Below are positions 54,703 through 63,943 of a stretch of 64,000 bases of DNA, piece by piece; within the stretch, counting starts at the first letter, position 1, and each line of letters opens with the position of its first letter. The notes below the pieces were generated by a model. That model saw only the letters and a program-made list of their open reading frames with translations. It had not been told where the DNA came from and did no database searches. The position numbers and the translations under genes are program-made. This stretch comes from an uncultured Roseateles sp. Its GTDB lineage: Bacteria > Pseudomonadota > Gammaproteobacteria > Burkholderiales > Burkholderiaceae. The stretch lies in assembly GCA_946886855.1 (NCBI GenBank), contig CAMPJJ010000017.1, positions 7,453 to 71,452 of the forward strand, in the 5' to 3' direction.

Positions 54703-56922
54703 ATGCCACTGCGCCCGACGCCCGTCGCGCTCGCCCTGTCGTTGGCTTTCCCGCTGACCTTCCCGCTGGCTCTCGCCCAGACGACGGCTCCCGCGAACCC
54801 AGCGACCGCGGACCATCCCCAGGCGCTCGGCGAACTGACCGTCTCCGCGACCCGCACCGAGCGCGCGGTCGACGCGGTGCCCAACACGGTCACCGTCAAG
54901 CACCGCCAGCAGCTGGACCGCCGCGACGCGCGCGACCTGAAGGACCTGCTGGCCGACGAGGTCGACCTCGACGTCAAGGCCATGACCCCGCGCTTCACGG
55001 CGGCAGGCGCGTCCACGGGCCGCGCGGGCAATGAAGGCATCAACATCCGCGGCCTGGAAGGCAACCGGGTGCTGATGATGGTCGACGGCATCCGTCTGCC
55101 GCAGAGCTTCGCCTTCGGCGCCTTCGCGAGCGGCCGGGCCGACTTCGTCGACCTCAACAGCCTGGTCGGCGCCGAGGTCCTGCGCGGCCCGACGTCCACG
55201 TCCTACGGCAGCGACGGCCTGGCCGGCGCGTTGAGCCTGCGCACGCTGTCCCCGGAAGACCTGCTGGTGAACGGCAAGACCTTCGCCGGCTTCGCGAAGC
55301 TGACCGGCACGAGCGTCGACGATTCCAAGCGCGCCAGCGCCGCGGTCGCCTTCGGCGCGGGCGACTGGAGCAGCCTGGTGCAGGCGACGGTCCAGCGCGG
55401 CCACGAAACCAAGAACGAGGGCGACAGCAACGCGCCCGACGCCACCCGCACCAAGCCCAATCCGACGGACGTCGAGACCGGCAGCGTGATGGCCAAGCTC
55501 GGCTACCGCGTGAACGCGAACCACCGGCTGATGGGCACGCTCGAGTACCGCGAGCGCAAGATCGACACCAACGTGCTGACGGCCGTCACCGCGCCGCCGG
55601 CGACCGGCACGCTGCCGGCCACCGCGGTGCTGGCGCTGGACGCGCACGACAAGACGGACCGCACGCGGGTCTCGCTGGCGCACCGCTACGAGGACCTCAA
55701 CGCGACCTGGGTGCAGCAGGCGACGACGCATGTCTACCTGCAGGACAGCGAGACGCGCCAGTTCTCCCACGAGGACCGCAACACCGCCGCCGACCGCACG
55801 CGGCTGGGCACCTACAAGGAACGCGTGATCGGCCTGAGTTCCCAGGCGCAGACGCAGCTCGCCAGCCAGCGCCTGAGCTACGGCGTCGACCTCAGCCGCA
55901 ACACCATCGAAGGCGTGCGCGACGGCACGGTCCCACCGGCTGGCGAAACCTTCCCGAGCAAGCCCTTCCCCGATACGAAGTACACGCTGACCGGCGCGTT
56001 CGTGCAGGACGAGATCGAGGCCGGCGACCTCACGATCATTCCCGCGCTGCGCTTCGAGCACTACAAGCTGTCGCCGAAGCAGGACGGCTACAGCGGCCAG
56101 ATCGTCTCGCTGTCGGACCAGGCGGTGACGCCGCGCATCGGCCTGATCTGGCGCGCCACCCCCACCCTTCAGCCCTATGTGAACTGGGCGCAGGGCTTCC
56201 GCGCGCCGACGCCGGACCAGGTGAACAACGGCTTCGCCAACCCGGTCCAGGGCTACCAGAGCATCGGCAATCCCGACCTGAAGGCGGAGCACGCCAACAG
56301 CTGGGAACTGGGTCTGCGCGGCAAGCTGATGGAGACGCTGCGCTGGCAGTTGAGCGCCTATGACAACCGCTACCGCGACTTCATCTCGCAGGAGATGGTG
56401 CGCGGCGCCTTCACGCCGTCGGACCCGGCGATCTTCCAGTACGTGAACCTGAGCCAGGCCCGGATCAAGGGCGTCGAGGCCCGCTTCGTCTGGGACATCT
56501 CGTCGACCTTCAAGCTCGACGCGTCGGTGGCGAAGTCGCGCGGCCACAGCATCGAGAACGGCGTGGAGACGCCGCTCGACAGCGTGCAGCCGATGCGCGG
56601 AAGGCTAGGCGCGCGCTACGAGTCCGGCCCCTGGTCCGTCGAAGGCAGCTGGCTGCACAGCGCCGGCAAGAAGCCCTCGGACGTCAGCACCGCCGGCCAG
56701 TACACGCCGAAGAAGTACGACGTGGTCGACCTCGGCGGCGCGTACCGCTTCGACAAGACCTTCTCGATCTCGGCGTACGTCACCAACCTCTTCGACAAGA
56801 AGTACTGGCGCTGGGGCGACGTGACCGGCATCAGCACGGCCACGCCCGCGACCCTGGCCGTGATCGACAGCTACACCGCCCCGGGCCGCGCCTTCCAGGT
56901 GACCCTGCGCGCCGATTTCTGA
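54703..56922 (+). CDS. hmuR: TonB-dependent haem/haemoglobin receptor
   Basis: Outer-membrane haem receptor of 739 residues. Signal peptide (VALALSLAFPLTFPLALAQ), TonB box region (ALGELTVSATRTERAVD), plug (NEGINIRGLEGNRVLMMVDG), and a barrel with the FRAP and NPDL motifs of haem receptors (GFRAPTPDQVNNGF and GNPDLKAEHANSWE). It ends in Phe. The ATG at 54703 gives a normal signal peptide; a GTG 45 bases upstream is less likely. It sits 188 bases after hemP and starts the close-packed hmu genes. Confidence 0.92.
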   Translation: MPLRPTPVALALSLAFPLTFPLALAQTTAPANPATADHPQALGELTVSATRTERAVDAVPNTVTVKHRQQLDRRDARDLKDLLADEVDLDVKAMTPRFTAAGASTGRAGNEGINIRGLEGNRVLMMVDGIRLPQSFAFGAFASGRADFVDLNSLVGAEVLRGPTSTSYGSDGLAGALSLRTLSPEDLLVNGKTFAGFAKLTGTSVDDSKRASAAVAFGAGDWSSLVQATVQRGHETKNEGDSNAPDATRTKPNPTDVETGSVMAKLGYRVNANHRLMGTLEYRERKIDTNVLTAVTAPPATGTLPATAVLALDAHDKTDRTRVSLAHRYEDLNATWVQQATTHVYLQDSETRQFSHEDRNTAADRTRLGTYKERVIGLSSQAQTQLASQRLSYGVDLSRNTIEGVRDGTVPPAGETFPSKPFPDTKYTLTGAFVQDEIEAGDLTIIPALRFEHYKLSPKQDGYSGQIVSLSDQAVTPRIGLIWRATPTLQPYVNWAQGFRAPTPDQVNNGFANPVQGYQSIGNPDLKAEHANSWELGLRGKLMETLRWQLSAYDNRYRDFISQEMVRGAFTPSDPAIFQYVNLSQARIKGVEARFVWDISSTFKLDASVAKSRGHSIENGVETPLDSVQPMRGRLGARYESGPWSVEGSWLHSAGKKPSDVSTAGQYTPKKYDVVDLGGAYRFDKTFSISAYVTNLFDKKYWRWGDVTGISTATPATLAVIDSYTAPGRAFQVTLRADF

Positions 56923-56938
56923 CCAGGAGTTGTTCCCC

Positions 56939-58036
56939 ATGCATGCCAGCTTCACCGTCCTGCGTCAGGCGTTTGCCTCGGCGCGCCAGGAGCGCCGGGC
57001 CCGCCACCGCGACATCGCCAGCGAGCTGCGCGTCTCGGAAGGCGAGCTGCTCGCCGCGCACACCGGCCCGTTCGCTGACGCCGAGTCGCCGCTGCGCGCG
57101 CAACGTCTGCGCGCCGGGTGGCCGGATCTGATCGCCGCGCTCGAGCCGCTCGGCCCGGTGATGGCGCTGACCCGCAACGAGTCCTGCGTGCACGAGAAGG
57201 TCGGCGTCTACACCGCCGTCAGCGCGATGGGGCCGCAGCGCCGGATGGGTCTGGTGCTGGGCGGCGCGATCGACCTGCGTGTCTTCTACAGCCACTGGCG
57301 TCACGGCTTCGCCGTCGCCGAGCGGCTCTCCGACGGCGCGCTGCAGCGCAGCCTGCAGTTCTTCGACGCCGCCGGCCAGGCCGTCCACAAGGTCTTCGTG
57401 AGGCCGGAGAGCGACCTCGCCGCCTACGAGGCGCTGGTCGCGCGCTTCCTGGCGGAGGACCAGCACCCCGGTATCGAGCCGGGCGAGGCCTGGCAGGAGC
57501 CGGCGGAGATCCCCGACGAGCGCATCGACGTCGCGGCCTTCCGCGGCGAGTGGGCGTCGCTGCGCGACACGCACGACTTCTTCGGCCTGCTCCAGCGTCA
57601 CGGCCTGAGCCGCACGCAGGCGCTGCGTCTGGCCGAGCCGCGCTTCGCGCAGCCGCTGGCGCCGTCCAGCGCGCAGGAGCTGCTGAGCCGCGCCGCGCAG
57701 GAGAACGTCTCGATCATGGTCTTCGTCGGCAACCCGGGGATGATCCAGATCCACAGCGGGCCGGTGAACAAGGTCGCGATGAGGGGGCCGTGGATCAATG
57801 TGCTGGATCCCGGCTTCAACCTGCACCTGCGCGAGGACCACATCGCCGCGGCGTGGCTGGTGCGCAAGCCCACGGTCGACGGGCTGGTGTGTTCGCTGGA
57901 GCTGTTCGATGCGCAGGGCCGCACGATCGCGATGATGTTCGGCGAACGCAAGCCCGGCCAGGCCGAGCGCTGCGACTGGCGCACGCTGCTGGAGAGCCTC
58001 GTGGACGGCGCGCCTGTGGAGACCGTGCCGTGCTGA
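56939..58036 (+). CDS. hmuS: Haemin-degrading/haem-trafficking factor HmuS
   Basis: Cytoplasmic haem-handling protein of 365 residues, made of two related halves as in HemS/ChuS. Visible family segments: MALTRNESCVHEKVGVYTAV in the first half, RDTHDFFGLLQRHGLSRTQA in the second, IHSGPVNKVAMRGPWINVLD and FNLHLREDHIAAAWLVRKPT. It releases or breaks down imported haem. The ATG at 56939 has AGGAG upstream. It overlaps hmuT by seven bases. Confidence 0.93.
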   Translation: MHASFTVLRQAFASARQERRARHRDIASELRVSEGELLAAHTGPFADAESPLRAQRLRAGWPDLIAALEPLGPVMALTRNESCVHEKVGVYTAVSAMGPQRRMGLVLGGAIDLRVFYSHWRHGFAVAERLSDGALQRSLQFFDAAGQAVHKVFVRPESDLAAYEALVARFLAEDQHPGIEPGEAWQEPAEIPDERIDVAAFRGEWASLRDTHDFFGLLQRHGLSRTQALRLAEPRFAQPLAPSSAQELLSRAAQENVSIMVFVGNPGMIQIHSGPVNKVAMRGPWINVLDPGFNLHLREDHIAAAWLVRKPTVDGLVCSLELFDAQGRTIAMMFGERKPGQAERCDWRTLLESLVDGAPVETVPC

Positions 58037-58893
58037 GCCGCCGGCACGTCCTGTCGCTGGCGCCGGCTGCGGCGCTGCTGTCCTTCGGCAGTCGCGCCTG
58101 GGCCGCGCCGCAGCGCGTGATCGCCGTCGGCGGCGCGCTGACCGAGCTGATCTATGCGCTGGGCGCGCAGGGCGAGCTCGTCGGCGTGGACAGCACCTCG
58201 CTGTACCCGGCGGCCGCGACGAAGCTGCCCAACGTCGGTTATGCGCGCACACTCGCCGCCGAAGGCCTGCTGTCGCTCGCGCCGACGATGGTCGTCGCCA
58301 CCGAGGAAGCCGGCCCGCCCGCCGTGTTGCGTCAGCTCGAGGCGGCGAAGGTACCGTTGCACGTGCTGCGCGCGGAGCACCGCTTCGAAGGCGTGCTCGA
58401 ACGCACCCAGGCGCTGGGCGACTTGCTCGGCCGCCAGCAGCAGGCCTCGGCCCTGTCGCAGCAGCTGCAGGCCGAGTGGGTCGCGAGCCGCGCCCAGGTG
58501 GCGAAGCTCGCCGCCGGTCATCGCGCGCCGCGCGTGCTCTTCGTGCTCTCGAACGCGGCGAACCAGGCGCGCATCGCCGGCGCCGACACGGCGGCCCACG
58601 CGATGATCGCCTACGCCGCGGCGACCAACGCGCTCGGCGATGCCCAGGGCTACAAGATGCTCTCGCCCGAAGCCGCGATCGCCGCGGCGCCGGACGTGAT
58701 CCTCGCGACCACGCAGGGACTCGACGCCAGCGGCGGCATCGACGGCCTGCTGAAGCTGCCCGGCCTGGCGCAGACGCCGGCCGGCCAGAACAAGCGGGTC
58801 GTCGTGATGGAAACGATGGCGCTGCTCGGCTTCGGGCCGCGCATGCCCAAGGCATTGACGACGCTGGCTCAGGCTCTGCACTCGCCACGATGA
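58030..58893 (+). CDS. hmuT: Haemin ABC transporter, periplasmic binding protein HmuT
   Basis: Periplasmic haem-binding protein of 287 residues. It starts with GTG inside the end of hmuS and opens with a signal sequence (LSRRHVLSLAPAAALLSFGS; the RR could be Tat). The class III binding fold is typical (VIAVGGALTELIYALGAQGE, NVGYARTLAAEGLLSLAPTM). The tyrosine in VGYAR may be a haem ligand, as in related HmuT proteins. It delivers haem to HmuUV. Stop overlaps the hmuU start (ATGA). Confidence 0.92.
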   Translation: MLSRRHVLSLAPAAALLSFGSRAWAAPQRVIAVGGALTELIYALGAQGELVGVDSTSLYPAAATKLPNVGYARTLAAEGLLSLAPTMVVATEEAGPPAVLRQLEAAKVPLHVLRAEHRFEGVLERTQALGDLLGRQQQASALSQQLQAEWVASRAQVAKLAAGHRAPRVLFVLSNAANQARIAGADTAAHAMIAYAAATNALGDAQGYKMLSPEAAIAAAPDVILATTQGLDASGGIDGLLKLPGLAQTPAGQNKRVVVMETMALLGFGPRMPKALTTLAQALHSPR

Positions 58894-59963
58894 ACCCGGT
58901 CGGAGCCGCCCTGCCCTCGACGCTCGCCGCGATGTCGGCCAGGCGCGCGTGGTCGCGCCCGATGCTGCTGGCGGCGGCGCTGGTGCTGACGGTGATCGTG
59001 GCGGTGCAGTTCGGCGCGGTGCCGATCGCGGCCGCCGACTGGGTGAACGGACCGTGGAGCGACGCGCCCAAGACCGGCGGCGCGCACGTGCTGTGGCAAC
59101 TGCGGCTGCCGCGCCTCGGGCTGACGCTCGCGGTCGGCGCGGCGCTCGGCCTGTCCGGCGCCCTCAGCCAGGCCTTGTTCCGCAACCCGATGGCAGAGCC
59201 CAGCCTGCTCGGTGTCACCAGCGGCGCCGCCGCGGCGGTGGCGCTCACCCTCACCGTCTTCGCCGGCCTGCAAGCCGCGCTGCCCGCGCAGGCGCGCCTG
59301 TGGCTGCTGCCGATGGTGGGATTCGTCGGCGCGCTGGCGGTGTGCTTCTCGCTGGACCGGCTGTCGCGCTGGCTCGCGCCGGGCTCGATCGCGGCGCTGC
59401 TGCTGTGCGGCCTGGCGCTGCAGGCGATGACCTTCGCGGTGGTCGGCCTGTGCAGCTTCATCGCCAACGACGAGCAGTTGCGGGCGATCAACTTCTGGAC
59501 GCTGGGATCGCTGGCCGGCGCCCACTGGATCATGGCTGCGGTGATGGGCGGCGCGCTGCTCGCGCTGGGCACGCTGGCGTTGCGCGTCGCTCCTCGCCTG
59601 AATGCGCTCGCGCTCGGCGAAGCGGCGGCGGCGCATGTCGGCATCGACGTCGAGCGCCTGCGCTGGTGGTGCATCACCATGGTGGCGCTGCTGTCGGCGC
59701 TGGCGGTGGCGTGGTGCGGCAACATCGGCTTCATCGGCCTGATGGCCCCCCACCTGGCGCGCCAGCTGGTCGGCGCGGACCAGCGCCAGGTGCTGCCCAA
59801 CGCGATGCTGGCGGGCGCCCTGCTGCTGGTCGTGGCGGACACCCTCGCGCGGACGCTGGCGGTGCCGGCGGAGATCCCCGTCGGCGTGTTCAGCGCGCTG
59901 ATCGGCGCGCCGTGGTTCCTGTTCCTGCTGCGCGGCGCGGTGCGTCGCATGGGGAGCGCGTGA
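58890..59963 (+). CDS. hmuU: Haemin ABC transporter permease HmuU
   Basis: FecCD-type permease of 357 residues with many helices. Family signatures: RLPRLGLTLAVGAALGLSGA, then LFRNPMAEPSLLGVTSGAAA, and GNIGFIGLMAPHLARQLVG near the end. It overlaps hmuT and hmuV by four and one bases, so the three are translationally coupled. Confidence 0.94.
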   Translation: MNPVGAALPSTLAAMSARRAWSRPMLLAAALVLTVIVAVQFGAVPIAAADWVNGPWSDAPKTGGAHVLWQLRLPRLGLTLAVGAALGLSGALSQALFRNPMAEPSLLGVTSGAAAAVALTLTVFAGLQAALPAQARLWLLPMVGFVGALAVCFSLDRLSRWLAPGSIAALLLCGLALQAMTFAVVGLCSFIANDEQLRAINFWTLGSLAGAHWIMAAVMGGALLALGTLALRVAPRLNALALGEAAAAHVGIDVERLRWWCITMVALLSALAVAWCGNIGFIGLMAPHLARQLVGADQRQVLPNAMLAGALLLVVADTLARTLAVPAEIPVGVFSALIGAPWFLFLLRGAVRRMGSA

Positions 59964-60751
59964 TGGGCGCCCTGCTGAGCCTGCAGGACGTGCGCGTGGC
60001 GCTCGGCGACGCGGCGATCGGGCCGCTGACGCTGCGCGTCGATCCGGGCGAACGCATTGCGATCCTCGGCCCGAGCGGCGCCGGCAAATCGACCCTGTTG
60101 CGCTTGATCGCGCGCGAACTGCGTCCAACATCGGGCGCGCTGAATTTCGACGGACAAGCGCTGACTGACTGGTCGCCAGCTGCGCTCGCTCGACGCCGCG
60201 CGGTACTGCCGCAACAGCACGGCGTCGCCTTCGGACTGCCGGTCGAGCTGGTCGTCGCCCTGGGCCGCGTCGCCCGGCAAGACGACGGCCGCCAGGGCGC
60301 CATCGTCCGCGAGGCCCTGGTGCAGGCGCAGGCCGATCACCTGCACGGCCGCCGCTTCGACACGCTGTCCGGCGGCGAGCAGGCGCGTGTGCAGCTCGCG
60401 CGCGTGTTCGCGCAGGCCTGGGACGCGCGCGACGGGCTGCTGCTGGTCGACGAGCCGGTGGCGGCGCTCGATCCGGGCCTGAGCGTCTCGCTGATGGCGG
60501 CGATGTCGGACTTCGCGACGCAGCGCGGCCATGCGCTGGTGGCGGTGCTGCACGACCTCAACCTCGCGATGAATCACTTCGACCGGTTGTGGCTCATGAA
60601 AGCGGGCCGGCTGCTGGCCGACTGCGACGCCCTGCCGTCGACCTTGCCGCTGCTGGAGCAGCTCTACGACACACGCCTGCGATTGCTGCGCGATGCGCAT
60701 GGTCTCGCGATCCTGCCGATGCTGGCAGGCGCGGTGGGAGTTCACGCATGA
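59963..60751 (+). CDS. hmuV: Haemin ABC transporter ATPase HmuV
   Basis: ATPase of 262 residues energising haem import. Walker A GPSGAGKST, Q-loop LPQQHGVAFGLPVELVVALG, signature LSGGEQARVQLARVF, Walker B LLLVDEPVAALD, switch His in VLHDLNLAM. Its start codon shares a base with the hmuU stop. The stop overlaps the next ATG (ATGA). Confidence 0.94.
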   Translation: MGALLSLQDVRVALGDAAIGPLTLRVDPGERIAILGPSGAGKSTLLRLIARELRPTSGALNFDGQALTDWSPAALARRRAVLPQQHGVAFGLPVELVVALGRVARQDDGRQGAIVREALVQAQADHLHGRRFDTLSGGEQARVQLARVFAQAWDARDGLLLVDEPVAALDPGLSVSLMAAMSDFATQRGHALVAVLHDLNLAMNHFDRLWLMKAGRLLADCDALPSTLPLLEQLYDTRLRLLRDAHGLAILPMLAGAVGVHA

Positions 60752-61482
60752 GCCCTCGTTGGACCGGCTGGGCCGTGACCGGGGCGATCCACGCGGCCAT
60801 GCTGCTGGCGCTGGCGAGCGCCTTCGCGCCCAAGCGACCGCCCGCACCCGTGCCGCTGACGATCAGCGCGCGTCTGGTGCCTTCGAAGCCGACGTCGGAA
60901 GCGAAGCCTCCGTCGTCCATCCCCGTCGATTTGCCCCGATCAGCGCTGAGCGTTCCTCCGACGCCGGACATCCCGCCGCCGCCCTTGCAGATTGAGGTCA
61001 CGCCGCCGATCGCCGTCGCGGCGACGCCGCTGCGATTCGATCCGCCGGCGGCTGCGGCGGCCGATCAGACCGCACCCGCGGCCCGACCCGTTGCGCTCGC
61101 CGCTGCCTCCACCACACTGCCGGTACCGGCGCCAGCGCCGACGCCTGCCAACGTCCTCGCTCCGGCGACCACGGACGCTCCCGTCCAGATGCCCGCGGAC
61201 CACCGCGCCTGCAGCGCGCGACAGATCGATCGTCACTACCCCGGGCTGCTGCGCGATCGCGGCATCGAGGGCCGGGTCGTGCTGCGCGTCAAGGTCGACA
61301 CCGACGGTCACGCCGCCGAGGTCGTGGTGGCCGGCGGCAGCGGCTGGCGCCTGCTGGACGAGGCGGCGCGTCGCGTCGCCGAGTCCTGTCCTTTCATCCC
61401 GGCCCGGCGCGGCGACCAGCGGCTGGCCAGTTGGGTCGAGTACCCGGTGCGCTTCGCGCTCCAGGCATCCCCTCTGCAGTAA
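60748..61482 (+). CDS. tonB: TonB-family energy transducer
   Basis: Protein of 244 residues: an N-terminal membrane helix (WAVTGAIHAAMLLALASAFA), a long Pro/Ala-rich periplasmic spacer and a TonB C-terminal domain (YPGLLRDRGIEGRVVLRVKV, then DTDGHAAEVVVAGGSGWRLL). It should energise the haem receptor encoded upstream. The gene overlaps hmuV by four bases. I see no exbB/exbD in the window. A pair of cysteines (RACSAR and ESCPF) flank the C-terminal domain. Confidence 0.88.
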   Translation: MSPRWTGWAVTGAIHAAMLLALASAFAPKRPPAPVPLTISARLVPSKPTSEAKPPSSIPVDLPRSALSVPPTPDIPPPPLQIEVTPPIAVAATPLRFDPPAAAAADQTAPAARPVALAAASTTLPVPAPAPTPANVLAPATTDAPVQMPADHRACSARQIDRHYPGLLRDRGIEGRVVLRVKVDTDGHAAEVVVAGGSGWRLLDEAARRVAESCPFIPARRGDQRLASWVEYPVRFALQASPLQ

Positions 61483-61491
61483 GGAGTTCCC

Positions 61492-62979
61492 ATGTGCGAC
61501 AAGCCCACCCCCACCTCGCTTCTGAGCCTGCTGGCCCGCGCCGATGCGGGCGCTTCCGGCACGCCGCGCGATCCCGCGTCGCTGGTATCCGCTGCGGGCG
61601 CGGTGACGGGCGGCGGCGTGTTCATGCAGGAGGGCGACGCCGTGCCGGCCGCGGTCGCTGGGTTGCCGCTGGCGCAGGCCCTCGCGCGCGGCGATGCGAA
61701 GCGGTCCTCGTCCCCGTCCGCGCCCTCTTCCGACGACACGCCGGTGCCGCGCGGCTCGCGCCGCCGTCGTCTGTGGGAACTGCCGGCGCAGGCGCTGTGC
61801 CCGGTGATCGGCGTGTGCCTGCCGATGCCGGTGCTGCGTCGCAAGCTGGGCAAGCTGCTCGGCGGCGATGCGCTGGCCAACGACTACGAGATGCACTGCG
61901 GCGCGATCAATGAATGCGCGCGCCGCGGTCCGGTATCGGAGATGCTGCAGAAGGAACTGGACCAGCGCTTCGCGATCGCGCTGCGACAGTCCGCGCAGCA
62001 CAAGACGGCGGAGTCGCTGACGCGCTGGTGGACGGCCGCGCAGCAGGGCAACGACGTCGGCGGCGCGTTGTGGGGCGCGCTGACGCATGCGCGCTGCGAC
62101 GCGGCGCTGCAGGAGCAGGTCCTGCGCGACATCCACATGCTGCAACACCAGGTCGGCGCGGCGAACCGCGCGGACCTGCAGCGGCTCGACGAGCTGCAGG
62201 ACGAGCACGCGGTCCTCACGCGCGAGCTGGCTCAGGCGCAGTCGCGCAGCACGCGGCTGCTGGCGGAACGGGCGCGCGAGCTGGCGCTGTCCCAGGCCGA
62301 GTGCCTGCGCCTGCGCGGCGAGCTGATGGCGCGCGACACGCTGGCGGCGGGGCTGCGCGAGGAGCTGCAGCAACTGGAGGACAGCATCCCTGGCCTGCGC
62401 CACCGCCATGAGCAGGCCAGACATCTGCAATCGCAGCAGGACCGCATCCATCAACTGGAGCGCGCGCTGCTGACCTCGCGGCAGCAGGCGGAGCGCGAGC
62501 AGCGCCGGGCGGACGAACTACAGCAGGCGCTGGCGCAGTCGGAGCGGCAGCTGGCACAGCAGCAGACGCAGACGGCGCAGCAGTCCGAATCACAACCGGG
62601 TTCGGAGTCGGCGCTGCCTTCGCTCGACGAGCGCTCGGTGCTGTGCGTGGGCGGCCGGCCGGCGGTGGTGCCGATCTATCGGCAGTTGATCGAACGCACT
62701 GGCGGGCGATTCCTGCACCATGACGGCGGAGAGGAAGACGCCGTCTCCAAGCTGGATGCGAGCCTCGCTGCGGCGGACCTGGTGATCTGCCAGACCGGCT
62801 GCATCAGCCACGACGCCTACTGGCGCGTGAAGGACCATTGCAAGCGGCACAACAAGAAGTGCGTCTACATCGAGTCGCCGAGCGCGAGCGGCATGCGGCG
62901 GGCGCTGGGGTCGCTGGGGTCGCTGAGTGTGGAGGAGCGACCGGAGACAGGAGCCCAGCCGCAAGATCAGCAAGGCTGA
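61492..62979 (+). CDS. DUF2325 protein with long coiled coil
   Basis: Protein of 495 residues. The N terminus is variable; a middle region with LPAQALCPVIGVCLPMPVLR is followed by a long Gln/Glu/Arg-rich coiled coil (about 205-375). The C terminus (from RSVLCVGGRPAVVPIYRQLI, then ICQTGCISHDAYWRVKDHCK) is a DUF2325 domain, a small Rossmann-like fold of unknown role. The gene begins nine bases after tonB and closes the haem operon. Its repeated placement near haem and iron genes suggests a linked but unknown job. Cysteines in LCVGG, CQTGC and KKCVY could bind metal or haem (speculation). Confidence 0.8.
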   Translation: MCDKPTPTSLLSLLARADAGASGTPRDPASLVSAAGAVTGGGVFMQEGDAVPAAVAGLPLAQALARGDAKRSSSPSAPSSDDTPVPRGSRRRRLWELPAQALCPVIGVCLPMPVLRRKLGKLLGGDALANDYEMHCGAINECARRGPVSEMLQKELDQRFAIALRQSAQHKTAESLTRWWTAAQQGNDVGGALWGALTHARCDAALQEQVLRDIHMLQHQVGAANRADLQRLDELQDEHAVLTRELAQAQSRSTRLLAERARELALSQAECLRLRGELMARDTLAAGLREELQQLEDSIPGLRHRHEQARHLQSQQDRIHQLERALLTSRQQAEREQRRADELQQALAQSERQLAQQQTQTAQQSESQPGSESALPSLDERSVLCVGGRPAVVPIYRQLIERTGGRFLHHDGGEEDAVSKLDASLAAADLVICQTGCISHDAYWRVKDHCKRHNKKCVYIESPSASGMRRALGSLGSLSVEERPETGAQPQDQQG

Positions 62980-63256
62980 GTCATTTACCCGGCCGGCAAA
63001 TTCTGAACGGGGTAACGACTGATTCAGATGTCGTGCCCTTGGTGACCAAGGGCCGTTCTAGCGCGTCTTGGCACCGGCCGACGAATGCAAAGACTGCGAA
63101 CCGCGCAGCCATCGAACTAGAGCGCCGCCGCTCCCAGAGCGCAGAAATGTGCGCCCTGATGGCCGGAGAGAGCCGCGTAAGGGGCGTTCTCTGTTGGGCT
63201 GCGGAGGCCCTCCGTCAGATTGAGACAACAACGCGAAATTACGCTGCTGATTGCGG
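62980..63256. other. Intergenic region with changed composition
   Basis: About 277 bases after the haem operon, visibly less GC-rich than the rest of the window. It contains an inverted repeat (next entry). A plus-strand frame of unclear status runs through it (ending near 63260), but its codon use and residues do not look like a gene. Confidence 0.4.
63035..63053. repeat. 19-base inverted repeat
   Basis: GCCCTTGGTGACCAAGGGC has perfect nine-base arms around a central G. It lies 56 bases after the stop of the DUF2325 gene. It could be a terminator stem, an operator or a site at the edge of an inserted segment. No T-run follows. Confidence 0.45.
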
Positions 63257-63943
63257 CTAACCGCCAGCTTCGGTGCTGCTAGCACCCCCTCCACCTGCGC
63301 TTGTCTGGTTGAGCCGAGCCGCGATGCCTGCTTCCTCGAAGCGGCCTCGAATCAGGCGCGCCAATCGACTTCCTTCGTGTTCGCCGTCAAGCGATTTTTG
63401 GCAGGCGGCGACGAAGTTCTTCCCAGCCGTACCGAAGTGTTTTTCGTAACTGTCCTCGTTGGATGCGATATCCAACATCTTCGCCATGAGGATCTGCAAC
63501 TGAGGAATGGATGCCTCACGAATGATCGATTCGAAGGTGTTGATCGACGCGCCTTTCAGGATCATCTCTTCCCTGGGGTTCCAACCGTTCTGCGCTGTAA
63601 TGAAGGTCAGAGCTTGGATGACGCTGGCACCGTCCGACGCCACCGCGTCCGATGGCTGGAACATGGCGAGGATGTCAGGATGGACCTTGCGTCGCTGGAA
63701 GGAGTCGAAGACGTCAGGCTCGGGAGCTGCTTCGAATCCGGCGCGCCAGCGACGAACTACTTGGTCGGCCATTGTTTGGCCTCCAGCCAGTTCATCCAGA
63801 TAGTCGTGAAAGTACGTGGCCGTATAGGGATCGAGCAAATGCGCCTTCTCGACAATCGGGGCAGCGACGGCGATAAGGTCAGCATCGCTGGCTCTGTGAT
63901 CCCAGAAGCATCTCTCACCAAGCGTGTGAACTGCGCTTCTCAC
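63257..63943 (-). CDS. Hypothetical protein, possible foreign segment
   Basis: Protein of 228 residues with no recognised family. It starts with GTG at 63943; an in-frame TGA lies four codons upstream, so the gene starts here or is frameshifted. The sequence is soluble and mostly helical (IVEKAHLLDPYTATYFHDYL, MADQVVRRWRAGFEAAPEPD, IQALTFITAQNGWNPREEMI) and ends in a Gly/Ser/Ala tail (SAGGGGASS). Base composition is lower in GC than the rest of the window, hinting at recent acquisition. No function is suggested. Confidence 0.5.
   Translation of the reverse strand: MRSAVHTLGERCFWDHRASDADLIAVAAPIVEKAHLLDPYTATYFHDYLDELAGGQTMADQVVRRWRAGFEAAPEPDVFDSFQRRKVHPDILAMFQPSDAVASDGASVIQALTFITAQNGWNPREEMILKGASINTFESIIREASIPQLQILMAKMLDIASNEDSYEKHFGTAGKNFVAACQKSLDGEHEGSRLARLIRGRFEEAGIAARLNQTSAGGGGASSTEAGG

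Noticed and set aside
62838..63260. Plus-strand frame of 140 codons after the DUF2325 gene
   Set aside because: It begins inside the DUF2325 gene in another frame, has no RBS and shows no family resemblance.
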